64,000 nucleotides of DNA from Flavobacterium fluvii (GTDB lineage Bacteria > Bacteroidota > Bacteroidia > Flavobacteriales > Flavobacteriaceae). Positions 9,497 to 18,442 of this stretch are shown one piece after another. The translations under genes and the position numbers were made by a program. The notes under the pieces were generated by a model. The model was not told where the DNA came from. It worked only from the letters and a program-made list of their open reading frames with translations, and searched no databases. The stretch is taken from assembly GCF_900129545.1 (NCBI RefSeq), contig NZ_FQWB01000002.1:248001-312000 (forward strand). Direction: 5' to 3'. Every line of letters starts with the position of its first letter. The first letter of the stretch is position 1.

Positions 9497-11026
9497 TTAT
9501 TTGGATTCTTGCTTAGAATCGTTTTTTGGAATCTCAATATAGTCTTTCAGGGCACATTCCTTTATTTTTTTGAGGCTTTCGGCTGCTGTAAGTGCGTTCA
9601 GATTAGCTCCTTCAAGACCGGTATGGGTGTGGTCTTTTGGAAAAAATGCTTTCACGGTTTCTTTGCCCAATGCTTCGTATTTCAAGGCCACGATTTCGTT
9701 TAAATCGATAAAAAAAGCGTCTGTATTTGCTGCTGCAATTTTCGACCATCCGCCATAAGAATCGGCTCTGCGTTCCACTTTGTCGTTCGGCCATTCGTTT
9801 CTTGGGGTTTGGCTCAAAACGATTGGAATCGCTCCTTTTTCTTTCGCTTCTTTGACGAATTTTTCCATATACCAACCAAAAGTATGCACGGTTTCGGTTA
9901 AACTGTCGCGAACCACAACTTGAGTTTCATTGCCGTTTCCTTTTAGGGAACCCCTGAATTTTTCTTTGTCAACCGCACCGGCATCGTTATGACCAAATTG
10001 AATTAGTATAAAATCGCCCGGTTTCAATTGATTTTTTACCGCTTCCCACAATCCTTCTTTGACAAAAGTTCGGGTGCTTCTTCCGCCACGGGCTTTGTTG
10101 ATGACTTCAATTCTTGTGGTGTCGCAATATTTAGGAAACTCAACTCCCCAGCCAACTGCATTAGGATTGTTGCCATTATTTGCCATAGTGGAATCGCCGA
10201 TCAAATAGACTTTTTTCTTGGCTGGCAATACAATTTTTGGGTTTTTCAGAACGTAATTTTTCAGGGAGTTGTCGCTTTTTTTCAATTCACTGATAATTAC
10301 CGAAGCCGAAAGTACGGCTCCCTTTGCGGAAGTGTGAGTGTGGTCTCGTTTGTAGAAATAGGTTCCGGTTACTTTTGCTTCACCCAATTTCTCCATTTCG
10401 ATGGCCATGTTATCGTTCAATTCGATAAAAGTCACCTTCTCTTGTTCAGCTATTTGCTTTGCCCACAAACCGTAAGATTTGTTGTTGCGAGGCACTTTTC
10501 CTTCCTTCCAATCGTTTCTTGGAATAGGAGAACAAATAATTGGAATTGCGCCTTTGGATTTGGCTTCGCGCACTACTTTTTGGATATACCATCCGTAAGT
10601 GTGCACTGTTTCGTGTTTTTTGGTCAACATATTGTCGATTTCCTGGGTTTCATTCCCAATGCCTTTGATGGTTCCCCTGGCTCTGGAATCATCATTCAAT
10701 GGGCCGTCATCGTTATGACCAAATTGGATCATCACGTAGTCTCCTTTTTTAAGTTTTTTGAAAACTACGTCCCATAAACCTTTGTCTTGAAAAGTTCGGC
10801 TGCTGGTTCCGCCCAAAGCGTGGTTTTCAAGCCTAACTTTAGTCGTGTCCAAAAACTGGCCGATGTAATCTCCCCAGCCCCAAAGTCCGCCAGATCCGTC
10901 TCCTCTGCCATTTTTTACGGTGGAATCGCCTACGGTATAAACGGTTGGTTTGTCTTGCTTTTTGTCTGCAAAATTGAAAAACAAGAATGACAAACAAAGG
11001 ATTGAAAGTATTTTAATTGCCTTCAT
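9497..11026 (-). CDS. Tandem CE12 rhamnogalacturonan acetylesterase
   Basis: Exported protein (509 aa) with two SGNH esterase domains of the CE12 type in one chain, each about 230 residues. Domain 1 has VGDSTVKNG, ENHALGGTSSRTF, QFGHNDDG and KRDHTHTSAKG. Domain 2 has IGDSTMANNG, NKARGGRSTRTF, QFGHNDAG and PKDHTHTGLEG. Both carry the full Ser, Gly, Asn and Asp/His set, so both should be active. CE12 members remove O-acetyl groups from rhamnogalacturonan I and allow lyases to act. A short signal peptide is at the N-terminus. It lies between the GH2 (17-bp gap) and PL9 genes of the same unit. Most CE12 proteins have one domain, so the duplication is notable but not unknown. Confidence 0.92.
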   Translation of the reverse strand: MKAIKILSILCLSFLFFNFADKKQDKPTVYTVGDSTVKNGRGDGSGGLWGWGDYIGQFLDTTKVRLENHALGGTSSRTFQDKGLWDVVFKKLKKGDYVMIQFGHNDDGPLNDDSRARGTIKGIGNETQEIDNMLTKKHETVHTYGWYIQKVVREAKSKGAIPIICSPIPRNDWKEGKVPRNNKSYGLWAKQIAEQEKVTFIELNDNMAIEMEKLGEAKVTGTYFYKRDHTHTSAKGAVLSASVIISELKKSDNSLKNYVLKNPKIVLPAKKKVYLIGDSTMANNGNNPNAVGWGVEFPKYCDTTRIEVINKARGGRSTRTFVKEGLWEAVKNQLKPGDFILIQFGHNDAGAVDKEKFRGSLKGNGNETQVVVRDSLTETVHTFGWYMEKFVKEAKEKGAIPIVLSQTPRNEWPNDKVERRADSYGGWSKIAAANTDAFFIDLNEIVALKYEALGKETVKAFFPKDHTHTGLEGANLNALTAAESLKKIKECALKDYIEIPKNDSKQESK

Positions 11027-11043
11027 AGTATAATGTGTAAATT

Positions 11044-13911
11044 TTATTTTTCAGTTAATGATCTAAAATCGAACCAAAGATTCATAGAAATCCCGTCATC
11101 GCCTTTTTTGATGCGGATATTGGTTGGTTGACTTTCTGGCCCTTGGTGTTCCAATGGTTTGAAATCACGCATCGCAGGGATTTCATACATAAAGGAAATG
11201 TCTCCTTCCGGGAATGCCGGCTGTGGATTGCTTCCCGGGAAACCGTTCTTGGGCAAATCAGGGGTAAATAATCGTAAATAAACATTGTCGGATTCACTAA
11301 ATACTTTGAACGATGACGCACCCGCTTTTAGATTGGCACCTATCATGTTGGCGTGGTAGCCTTTGAATTCAGGATAAACCAAATTTTCGAAACTTTCTCC
11401 CGTTATGGTCGTGTTGTATGCTTTTTCCCAAACACCATAAGTCGTTCCCTTGATTCTGTTTTTCCAAACGTGATAAGGACCCCTTCCAAACCATTTCATT
11501 CCCGTGACTCCTTTTTCGGGAAAGCTGAACGTGATTCCGAAAGCACTAATCTTGTCTTCGAAATAAGCGCCGTCAAAACCGCCTGCATTCTCTGCGTTTT
11601 TCAAGGCAATTAATTCCATTTTGAATCTTCCGTCGGCTTCCATAATCCATTTTATTGAAGTCAACCCACCCGTATAAGTCACCGTACAGCTTGCTTTGTC
11701 TCCTTCTTGCGCTACTTGTACTGCACTTACTTTGGCTTTCATCCCGACAGGACGAGGGCCATTGGTCAACGGAATTACTGAAGTTGCGTTTTTGACAGCA
11801 AGGATTTCGCCAGTTGTCTTGTCCAAAGTTACGCTGATGTCACTTCCCTTTAAAACAACTTCATTGCCGGTTTGAACTACAGAGGCTTTTGCCTTGGTCG
11901 TTTTGGAAACTAAAAATTTGGCTGCATAATAGTTGGGTTTGTGAATAGGCCAAGTCCAAGTGTAAATCTCTTTTCCGTGGATGTCATTGGCCGTTATGGA
12001 CAAAACATCGCCTTCGAAAAAGTTGGAAGGAAGGGCAAATTTGATTTTTCTTGTTTCTCCGGGTTCAATGCTTGGAATGTCGATTGTTCCAGAACTTATT
12101 GCTGCTTGAACTGCATCTGTGTAAAGAATGTTGGCATCCGATTTCAGGACTTTATATTCCATTTTACAGGAATTCAAATTGCTGAAAAGATAATCATTGG
12201 TTATCAAAAAAGACCCGTCAAAAGCATCGTTTACTTGTTTGTTTTCAAATTGTATGGGTGACCAAACTTCTTTTACCGTATAATAACTGCCTTCTTTTTC
12301 GCGATGGGGACCCAAAATTCCGTCGGCAGCGAGCGAACCTTTCGAATCAAATTTGGTTTCTCCTTTCCAATCCGAACGGAATACGGCTTCGTCCAGCATT
12401 GCCCACATAAAACCACCCGCAAACAAGGGACTTTGTTTGTAGCGCGTCCAGAAATCTTCCAGGGCTGCTCCGTGTCCGTTGTCGTAAGTTCCGTGCATGA
12501 ATTCGGTGGGGAAAAACACGTTTTCGCCATTGTTGAAACGGTGCATTCCCGTCAAATAAGTAGGGTAGTGGTGCGTGTCCCAACCGTTGAAATCAGCCCA
12601 AGGATGAATAACGATTCGTTTTTGGGGATCGTTGTCTGCAAAAACTTTGTCCACATCATAATTCCAACCGCCTTCGTTCCCGTTGTCCCAAATAATTACG
12701 GAAGGGTGATTGACATCGCGAACAACTGTTTCGGTCACTAATTTTGTTCCTGTTTTGGTGTCATACGAATTTTGCCAGCCTGCCAATTCGTTCAAGACAA
12801 ATAGTCCCAAAGAGTCACAAACATCCAAGAAATGGTCGTCGGGCGGGTAATGGCCACGCACGGCATTCATGTTCATGTCTTTGATTAATTTTACGTCTAA
12901 TTCGCTGATTCGTTTGCTGGTGCTTCGTCCGCCTTCCGGCCAAAAGGAATGACGATTGATTCCTTTCATTATGATTTTGGTACCGTTTACGTAAATTCCG
13001 TCCTGCTTTTTGAACTCCAATGTTCGGAAACCAATTCTTTTTTCCACTTTATGAAGTACGGTTCCGTTTTGTTTCAAAACGAGTTCCAAGTCATACAAAT
13101 TTGGGGTTTCCGGATTCCAGGGTTTTACGTTTTTCCATTGGGCGGCAATCGTTTCTTTGGTGCTTTTGGCTTTTATTGGAAAAGTAAAAGTCGCAAATTT
13201 TTCTCCATCCAAGCCTTTTAAAGTCGCTTCTACAACGGCATTCTTGGCAATATTTTTAAGGTTCATGTCGATGGTGATCGAACCGTCCATTTTTGGGTTT
13301 ACCGCAATATGTTGAATTTGTGTTTTTGGAGAAACCTCCAACCAAACCGGACGATAAATCCCGCCAAACAACCACCAATCGGCTCTACGTTCGGCCGCAT
13401 TGACTGATTTGTTGCTGGAATGTTTCCAAACGTGGACTTCCAAAACATTTTTGGTTCCATAATTCAATAAAGAGGTAATGTCATATTTGAATTCATAAAA
13501 ACCGCCTTGGTGTATTTCTCCGGCCAATTTTCCGTTGATTTTTACTTCGGTATCGGTCATTGCTCCGCCAAAAGCGATTAAGACATCCTTGCCTTTATAA
13601 TCGGCGGGAACTTCAAATTCATATTTGTAAAGTCCTTCTTCTTTACTTGGTTCTTTTTGGTTCAATTCTTTGTACCATCTGCCATAAGTATATTCGCCAA
13701 AACCTTCCAATTCCCATTGGGAAGGAACGTTTATTTTGGACCAAGTCTTGCTGTTGTTGCCGTCGGTGCAATAGAAATCCCATTTTACGGGATGTTCAAA
13801 ATCTTGTCCGGAAAGGAATACTTTGTCGGTTTGTTGTGCAAAGCCATTCAGTGCAGAAAAAGTCGTAAGTGCAGCAACAGCAATAAATAAGAAGTTTTTT
13901 TTAAGTAACAT
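11044..13911 (-). CDS. GH2 family beta-galactosidase (LacZ-like)
   Basis: Large exported GH2 (about 955 aa from this start). I chose ATG at 13911 because it gives a clean leader (MLLKKNFLFIAVAALTTFSA) and avoids the overlap with the preceding gene that an earlier in-frame start would cause. Domains in order: sugar-binding jelly roll, two Ig-like domains flanking the TIM barrel, and a C-terminal beta-galactosidase small-chain domain (GRGPYHVWKNRIKG). The barrel has the acid/base Glu in DNGNEGG and the nucleophile Glu in FFPTEFMHG. Likely beta-galactosidase acting on galactan side chains, as in rhamnogalacturonan I. It starts 23 bp after the two-domain SGNH esterase gene and leads into the CE12 gene, all on one transcript. 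Confidence 0.92.
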   Translation of the reverse strand: MLLKKNFLFIAVAALTTFSALNGFAQQTDKVFLSGQDFEHPVKWDFYCTDGNNSKTWSKINVPSQWELEGFGEYTYGRWYKELNQKEPSKEEGLYKYEFEVPADYKGKDVLIAFGGAMTDTEVKINGKLAGEIHQGGFYEFKYDITSLLNYGTKNVLEVHVWKHSSNKSVNAAERRADWWLFGGIYRPVWLEVSPKTQIQHIAVNPKMDGSITIDMNLKNIAKNAVVEATLKGLDGEKFATFTFPIKAKSTKETIAAQWKNVKPWNPETPNLYDLELVLKQNGTVLHKVEKRIGFRTLEFKKQDGIYVNGTKIIMKGINRHSFWPEGGRSTSKRISELDVKLIKDMNMNAVRGHYPPDDHFLDVCDSLGLFVLNELAGWQNSYDTKTGTKLVTETVVRDVNHPSVIIWDNGNEGGWNYDVDKVFADNDPQKRIVIHPWADFNGWDTHHYPTYLTGMHRFNNGENVFFPTEFMHGTYDNGHGAALEDFWTRYKQSPLFAGGFMWAMLDEAVFRSDWKGETKFDSKGSLAADGILGPHREKEGSYYTVKEVWSPIQFENKQVNDAFDGSFLITNDYLFSNLNSCKMEYKVLKSDANILYTDAVQAAISSGTIDIPSIEPGETRKIKFALPSNFFEGDVLSITANDIHGKEIYTWTWPIHKPNYYAAKFLVSKTTKAKASVVQTGNEVVLKGSDISVTLDKTTGEILAVKNATSVIPLTNGPRPVGMKAKVSAVQVAQEGDKASCTVTYTGGLTSIKWIMEADGRFKMELIALKNAENAGGFDGAYFEDKISAFGITFSFPEKGVTGMKWFGRGPYHVWKNRIKGTTYGVWEKAYNTTITGESFENLVYPEFKGYHANMIGANLKAGASSFKVFSESDNVYLRLFTPDLPKNGFPGSNPQPAFPEGDISFMYEIPAMRDFKPLEHQGPESQPTNIRIKKGDDGISMNLWFDFRSLTEK

Positions 13912-13933
13912 AATTGGTTTTTTCAAAAGAGAT

Positions 13934-15268
13934 TTAATTTCCGTCTGGTTTCGCAATTTCAAAGCGGGCACTCATGGGAACTGTCCAATTTGAAAAGTAA
14001 TTCGGTTTCGCTGGGTCGTAAGCAGGAGTTTCCTTGGTAATGTATTTTTTCAAAGGAAGGTCAAGATCACGGATACCTTTAATCACGCAAAGTGCAATTT
14101 CGTTGGCACCAAAGCTGTTGAAATGGGTGTTGTCTTCCAATGCTTTTTCCTGTCCCGGAAAAGTATTGGCTGGATAATGTACCAAAGCCTTTTTTGAAGC
14201 TTCAACGCCCCAAGCTTCATATAATATGGTGGTCATTTGGGTAATGTCGATAAGAGGCACATTCAATTTTTTGGCTACGGCTCGCATCGCATCAGGGAAA
14301 TCACCGTGGGTAGGTTTCAAGGTTCCGTCGGGATTAAAAGTGCGGCGTTGGGTTGGGGTAACCAAAACAGGAAAGGCTCCTTTGTTTCGAGCTGTTTCCA
14401 CGTATTCCTCCAAATATTTGGAGTAGGATTCCCAAGCCGTGTTCTCGGGACCTTTTAGTTTTTCGTCATTATGTGCAAATTCAACGAACAAATAATCGCT
14501 GGGTTTAATTAGCGAATTTATTTTTTTCAAACGGTTGCTGCTTTTGAAAGAACTCAAAGCAGAACCTGAAACGGCATAATTGGCAACCACGACTCCATTA
14601 TTGAAATAGTTGGTGATAAATTGTCCCCAAGAAGCCCAAGGCTCCACGTCTTGGTCGGTAACAGTTGAATCTCCGGCTAAATAAATCACGGGAATGGTTG
14701 TTACGGGTGTTATTTTAATGCTTTGAATGTTGGCGTCTCCCAAGAATTCCAGGGTTAGTTTGTCGTCCCAATTGAAGGTGTCTTTTTCCCTGTCTTTAAG
14801 CCCCATGTTGGTGGTGGCATCAATTTTTGGGTTTCTGATGTTTACATTGAAAGTCTGGGTTACTTGACCTCCTTTTTTTATGGAAAACTGGTTCAGCATC
14901 AGTCTTCTCGATTCTGCTTTTATGGTAACATTGGTGGCTTTTTCATTGCTTCCAATTGTTACTTCAACGCTGTAATTTCCCTCGGGAACGGCTACCGAAA
15001 AGTAGGTTGGTTTATCAGTGTAAAAGCCTTTAGAAGCAATTTTTACATTCGAAACAGAGCCAAAATCAAACCCATATCCCGTGCTTGGAGTATAAAGCAG
15101 GGGAGTTTTGATTGCTGTTCCTTTCGTAGGTTTTGCAGCAGTGCCAAAATAAAATAATTGAGAATTTTGAGCAGTATCCTGATTGTTTGCATTTGATTGC
15201 TGGGCAAAAAAAGTACCATGCATACCAATGCATAAAGCGACCAATACCAATGTTTTAATTGTTGACAA
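13934..15268 (-). CDS. SGNH esterase (CE12-like) with N-terminal beta-sandwich domain
   Basis: Exported two-domain esterase (444 aa). The start is TTG at 15268: no ATG lies in frame upstream, and from TTG the product has a normal signal peptide (ending near TFFAQ), while the next internal ATG would cut that peptide in half. Residues about 35-190 form a beta-rich domain with GYGFDFGS and SVAVPEGNYSVEVTIG, similar to the galactose-binding-like domains found in front of pectin esterases. Then comes a CE12-like SGNH domain with LAGDSTVTDQ, ANYAVSGSALSSF, FAHNDEK and DNTHFNSFG. It heads the unit with GH2, tandem CE12 and PL9, so rhamnogalacturonan or pectin deacetylation is likely. Confidence 0.88.
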   Translation of the reverse strand: MSTIKTLVLVALCIGMHGTFFAQQSNANNQDTAQNSQLFYFGTAAKPTKGTAIKTPLLYTPSTGYGFDFGSVSNVKIASKGFYTDKPTYFSVAVPEGNYSVEVTIGSNEKATNVTIKAESRRLMLNQFSIKKGGQVTQTFNVNIRNPKIDATTNMGLKDREKDTFNWDDKLTLEFLGDANIQSIKITPVTTIPVIYLAGDSTVTDQDVEPWASWGQFITNYFNNGVVVANYAVSGSALSSFKSSNRLKKINSLIKPSDYLFVEFAHNDEKLKGPENTAWESYSKYLEEYVETARNKGAFPVLVTPTQRRTFNPDGTLKPTHGDFPDAMRAVAKKLNVPLIDITQMTTILYEAWGVEASKKALVHYPANTFPGQEKALEDNTHFNSFGANEIALCVIKGIRDLDLPLKKYITKETPAYDPAKPNYFSNWTVPMSARFEIAKPDGN

Positions 15269-15299
15269 TTTTATGAAATTTTAGTTTTTAATAGATTTT

Positions 15300-15340
15300 C
15301 AAAACTAACAGTTCCATTTTAATATACTATCCTGTACTAT
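15300..15340 (-). promoter_or_regulatory. Promoter of the esterase-GH2-CE12-PL9 unit
   Basis: On the minus strand a -7 box TAGTTTTG lies at 15307-15300, about 30 bp before the TTG start of the esterase gene. Upstream the word ATAGTA is directly repeated with a 10-bp step (15340-15335 and 15330-15325; TACTAT on the plus strand), one helical turn apart. This could be a regulator site. The AAAAAGGAA tandem box of the plus-strand PUL promoters is absent here. Confidence 0.4.
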
Positions 15341-15365
15341 GTGGTTATAAAAGGCTTAGTGTAGA

Positions 15366-15413
15366 AATAAAACAAGCAGTAAAGAGTTAAACCTTTTTAC
15401 TGCTTTTATTTTG
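15366..15413 (-). terminator. Hairpin terminator, second of two behind kduD
   Basis: AAGCAGTAAA (15374-15383) pairs perfectly with TTTACTGCTT (15396-15405). Further A/T pairs lie outside and T-runs on both sides, so it could work in either direction. Together with the hairpin at 15457-15489 it isolates the kduD transcript from the esterase unit downstream. Confidence 0.6.
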
Positions 15414-15456
15414 AGAATTACTCCCAATTTTCTCAATTATCAAAACAGTTTTAATT

Positions 15457-15489
15457 AAAAACGGCCGAAGTGTTAGTTCGGCCGTTTTT
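15457..15489 (-). terminator. Strong terminator after kduD
   Basis: Perfect 13-bp stem AAAAACGGCCGAA (15457-15469) / TTCGGCCGTTTTT (15477-15489) with a 7-base loop, 20 bp beyond the kduD stop. GC-rich core and flanking A/T tracts fit a rho-independent terminator that can work both ways. Confidence 0.85.
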
Positions 15490-15508
15490 GTTTATCTTTT
15501 ACAAGATA

Positions 15509-16303
15509 TTAATCTTCGTTTGATGGTTTTCCTATAGTTGCCAATATTCCTCCATCTACATAAAGTATGTGTCCATTCACAAAATCACTCGCTTTTGAAG
15601 ACAAGAAGATTGCGGCACCTTGTAAATCATCTGGATCTCCCCAGCGGGCAGCAGGTGTTCTGCTGATGATGAAATCATTAAATGGGTGCCCATCCACTCT
15701 AATCGGAGCCGTTTGGCTGGTAGCAAAATATCCTGGACCAATTCCGTTGGTTTGAATGTTGAACTTGGCCCATTCAGTAGCCATGTTTTTGGTCAACATT
15801 TTTAATCCTCCTTTTGCAGCGGCATAAGCGCTTACATCATTTCGACCTAATTCGCTCATCATTGAACAAATATTGATGATTTTCCCACCACCACGTTGAA
15901 TCATGCCTTTGGCAACATTTTTTGAAACAATAAAAGGACTAATTAAATCCACGGTTATTACCGCCGTGAAATCTTCGACTTCCATTTCGATAATTGGAGT
16001 TCTTTTGATGATTCCCGCATTGTTGATCAAGATATCAATTGAGCCAACTTCGGCTTCTATTTTCTTGATGTTTGCAATTACGGCAGCTTCATCGGTTACG
16101 TCAAATATATATCCGTAGGCTTCAATTCCAACCGATTTATATTCTGCAACGGCATTGTCCACCGCTTCTTGTGATGAACGATCATTTACTACAATTTTGG
16201 CTCCTGCAAATCCAAGGCCTTTAGCCATCGACATTCCAAGACCGTGTACTCCGCCTGTAACAAGCGCTGTTTTTCCAGTTAAATCAAATAAGTTTATTGA
16301 CAT
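15509..16303 (-). CDS. kduD: 2-dehydro-3-deoxy-D-gluconate 5-dehydrogenase KduD
   Basis: Cytoplasmic SDR (264 aa) that reduces 2,5-diketo-3-deoxygluconate to 2-keto-3-deoxygluconate, the step after KduI in breakdown of unsaturated uronates from pectin or glycosaminoglycan lyases. The nucleotide-binding motif TGGVHGLG is at residues 16-23, NNAG follows, and the active-site YAAAKGG supplies the Tyr and Lys. The length matches the family, and the partner kduI is two genes upstream. A 105-bp gap separates it from the DUF4861 gene, so it may also have its own promoter. The later genes of the pathway, kdgK and kdgA, are not in this window. Confidence 0.93.
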   Translation of the reverse strand: MSINLFDLTGKTALVTGGVHGLGMSMAKGLGFAGAKIVVNDRSSQEAVDNAVAEYKSVGIEAYGYIFDVTDEAAVIANIKKIEAEVGSIDILINNAGIIKRTPIIEMEVEDFTAVITVDLISPFIVSKNVAKGMIQRGGGKIINICSMMSELGRNDVSAYAAAKGGLKMLTKNMATEWAKFNIQTNGIGPGYFATSQTAPIRVDGHPFNDFIISRTPAARWGDPDDLQGAAIFLSSKASDFVNGHILYVDGGILATIGKPSNED

Positions 16304-16408
16304 TTTTTTCTTTTTTTAGTTATTGGTTGTTTTTAATTTATTTTTTGGTAAATATTCTTTTCCTATGCAAATACTAATAATTCTAACCCTCTTTTAGAAT
16401 GATCGGTA

Positions 16409-17539
16409 TTATTTTACGTTTATGATTAAAGGCTCGTTTATTTGCTGATAAAAATTATTCAAATAGTTCTGCCATTGTTTGGCATCGGTAATTTTTCCTG
16501 CCTTGTCCCAAGCTGCTCCGGTATAATAAACGATGGGAGTATTGTTTTTAACTTCGGTTTTTGCCAAAATTTGCTTGTTGGTTACCATCATGTTGCTTAG
16601 AGGCGTGGTTAATATGGATCCAACACCCGTTGTGCCATCTGCGCCGTGAGTAGGCTCCCAATAGCCCATAATCCCTTGCTTTTCGTTTAATGCTATAGTG
16701 CCATTTTCAGGTCTTTTGATTATTCCAACCACTACAGGCAGCGGTTTGTCACCTTCAAAAGAATAAACGTTTTCTATCTTGTTAAGTTGGGAACCGGCAT
16801 CCAGAGAAATGGTTTTTGTGGCTTTAACATTTATTCCACCTGCATTCCAAGCAGCGTATGTTAATTGAAAAGTACTGCGCAAAGGTCCGTTGTCCAATAC
16901 TTTCCATTGACGGTAATTTGCAGAGTAATATATGGAATCGTTTACATATGGAGCCATATTTCCCGCTCCCAATGAAAAACCTACATGGTAATAATCCATT
17001 CCATCTCCATGGTCTATGTGATATTCGTTTCGCTTGTATCTTTCGTTGAGTATGAGTCTGTCGGTTCTTTTGACCCATACATCAAAACCAAAGGCATTCT
17101 CTTTTGTGTTTTCCAATGCTTTCCCGTAAGCACGAAAGGCTATTTTGTCGTTTTCCCAAGCAAAATCATCTTTGCGTTCCGGAACATAGCGAGCGTAGGT
17201 TTTTGCAACAAAAATTTCCGGTTTTCCTTTTTGTATCAAAAGAGAAAGTGTTGATTTTGCTTTAACATCAACTTGTACCAACAAATTTTGGATTGTTTTA
17301 TTTCCGCGATGTTCCAATTGAAAAGGAATTTGTTTTTTGGTAACCGAGTTTATCACGACAAATCCCGTAGTGTCTATTTGTGGATAATGTAATAGAATGG
17401 TTTCCCATTTTATGGAAACAATTGTTTCTTTACGATCTAAAGCCGAATTGTTTTGGATAGTTATGTTCTTTTTTGTTTGTGCAAAAATGAACATTGGCAA
17501 GATAAATGCAATTGCAAAAAAAGATTTGATAAATTTCAT
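16409..17539 (-). CDS. DUF4861 family exported protein
   Basis: Exported protein of 376 aa with a signal peptide (residues 1-20, cut near IFAQ). It matches my memory of the DUF4861 family, with a YVPERKDDFAWENDKIAFR stretch, HGDGMDYY, and WEPTHGADGTTGVG near the C-terminus. The family occurs in pectin and alginate loci and has a galactose-mutarotase-like beta-sandwich look; I do not know of a firm reaction for it. It sits 6 bp behind kduI and ahead of kduD on the lacI transcript, so a role in processing uronate oligomers in the periplasm is reasonable. Family call good, function unknown. Confidence 0.75.
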   Translation of the reverse strand: MKFIKSFFAIAFILPMFIFAQTKKNITIQNNSALDRKETIVSIKWETILLHYPQIDTTGFVVINSVTKKQIPFQLEHRGNKTIQNLLVQVDVKAKSTLSLLIQKGKPEIFVAKTYARYVPERKDDFAWENDKIAFRAYGKALENTKENAFGFDVWVKRTDRLILNERYKRNEYHIDHGDGMDYYHVGFSLGAGNMAPYVNDSIYYSANYRQWKVLDNGPLRSTFQLTYAAWNAGGINVKATKTISLDAGSQLNKIENVYSFEGDKPLPVVVGIIKRPENGTIALNEKQGIMGYWEPTHGADGTTGVGSILTTPLSNMMVTNKQILAKTEVKNNTPIVYYTGAAWDKAGKITDAKQWQNYLNNFYQQINEPLIINVK

Positions 17540-17545
17540 GGTTGA

Positions 17546-18388
17546 TTATTTTAAGTCATTAATTGCACAATGATCCATGTCTCCATAGTCTAGGTTTTCG
17601 CCTGCCATACCCCAAATAAAAGTATAGTTGGAGGTTCCTGCCCCAGAATGGATGGACCAATTGGGCGAGATGACGGCCTGCTCGTTTTGCATCCAGATGT
17701 GTCTTGTTTCTTGTGGTTGTCCCATGAAATGGCAAACACTTTGGTTTTCAGTAACTTCAAAATAAAAATACACTTCCATTCGTCTATCATGTACGTGAGC
17801 TGGCATCGTGTTCCATACGCTGCCGGTTTTTAGTTCGGTCATTCCCATTTGTACTTGGCAGGTTTCCACCACGCTATTCACGATCAATTTAGTTATGATG
17901 CGATGGTTGGCTGTTTCCAAGGATCCCAATTCAACAATTTCTGCTTGTTCTTTGGTTACTTTTTTTGATGGAAAAGTGTGGTGGGCAGGAGTAGAGTTTA
18001 AATAAAATTTGGCAGGTTTACTGGAATCAATCGTTTCAAAAAACAGTTCTTTGGTTCCTTTTCCAAGATACAAAGCTTCTTTATAGTCAAGTTCATATTG
18101 TTCGCCGTCTGCGGTGACTATTCCTTTGCCACCCACGTTGATGATGCCGATTTCTCTTCTTTCCAAAAAATATTGGGCTTTTAGATTCTCGGGATTTGGC
18201 ATTGCCAATTTTTGGTTTACAGGCATTGCCCCTCCTGTTATAAATCTGTCGTAATGGGATAAGGTCAGGTTGACTTTATTCTGGTTAAACAAGCTTTCGA
18301 TTAAAAAATTTTCACGCAATGCTTCGGTGTTCATTTGTTTTACTTCATTTGGACTTACTGCAAAACGACTTTCAAAATTGGAATTCAT
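17546..18388 (-). CDS. kduI: 5-dehydro-4-deoxy-D-glucuronate isomerase KduI
   Basis: Cytoplasmic isomerase (280 aa, against 278 in E. coli) that converts 4-deoxy-L-threo-5-hexosulose uronate, the spontaneous product of unsaturated uronate, into 2,5-diketo-3-deoxygluconate. The cupin metal site is intact: His198 and His200 in PAHVHDRRME, Glu205, and His247 in NWSIHSGAG. It lies 54 bp after lacI and 6 bp before the DUF4861 gene, so one transcript is likely. Its presence shows that the lyases and GH88 of this locus release 4,5-unsaturated uronic acids that the cell uses. Confidence 0.96.
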   Translation of the reverse strand: MNSNFESRFAVSPNEVKQMNTEALRENFLIESLFNQNKVNLTLSHYDRFITGGAMPVNQKLAMPNPENLKAQYFLERREIGIINVGGKGIVTADGEQYELDYKEALYLGKGTKELFFETIDSSKPAKFYLNSTPAHHTFPSKKVTKEQAEIVELGSLETANHRIITKLIVNSVVETCQVQMGMTELKTGSVWNTMPAHVHDRRMEVYFYFEVTENQSVCHFMGQPQETRHIWMQNEQAVISPNWSIHSGAGTSNYTFIWGMAGENLDYGDMDHCAINDLK

Positions 18389-18442
18389 AAGATTATTTTT
18401 TTTAGATTTTTCTATTGTATTTATTGAAATAAAGAAGGATGT

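Noticed and set aside
10028..10777. Long plus-strand open frame opposite the tandem CE12 gene
   Set aside because: No recognisable domain; it mirrors codon positions of a clear esterase gene and has no promoter or start context.
15325..15340. TACTAT direct repeat with a 10-bp step as an operator
   Set aside because: Short AT-rich words; no second copy at other promoters of the locus, so it is only noted with the promoter entry.
15509..16303. Reading kduD as a generic 3-oxoacyl-ACP reductase or gluconate 5-dehydrogenase
   Set aside because: The operon with kduI and the sequence start (LFDLTGKTALVTGG) favour KduD, although SDR substrate calls always carry some risk.
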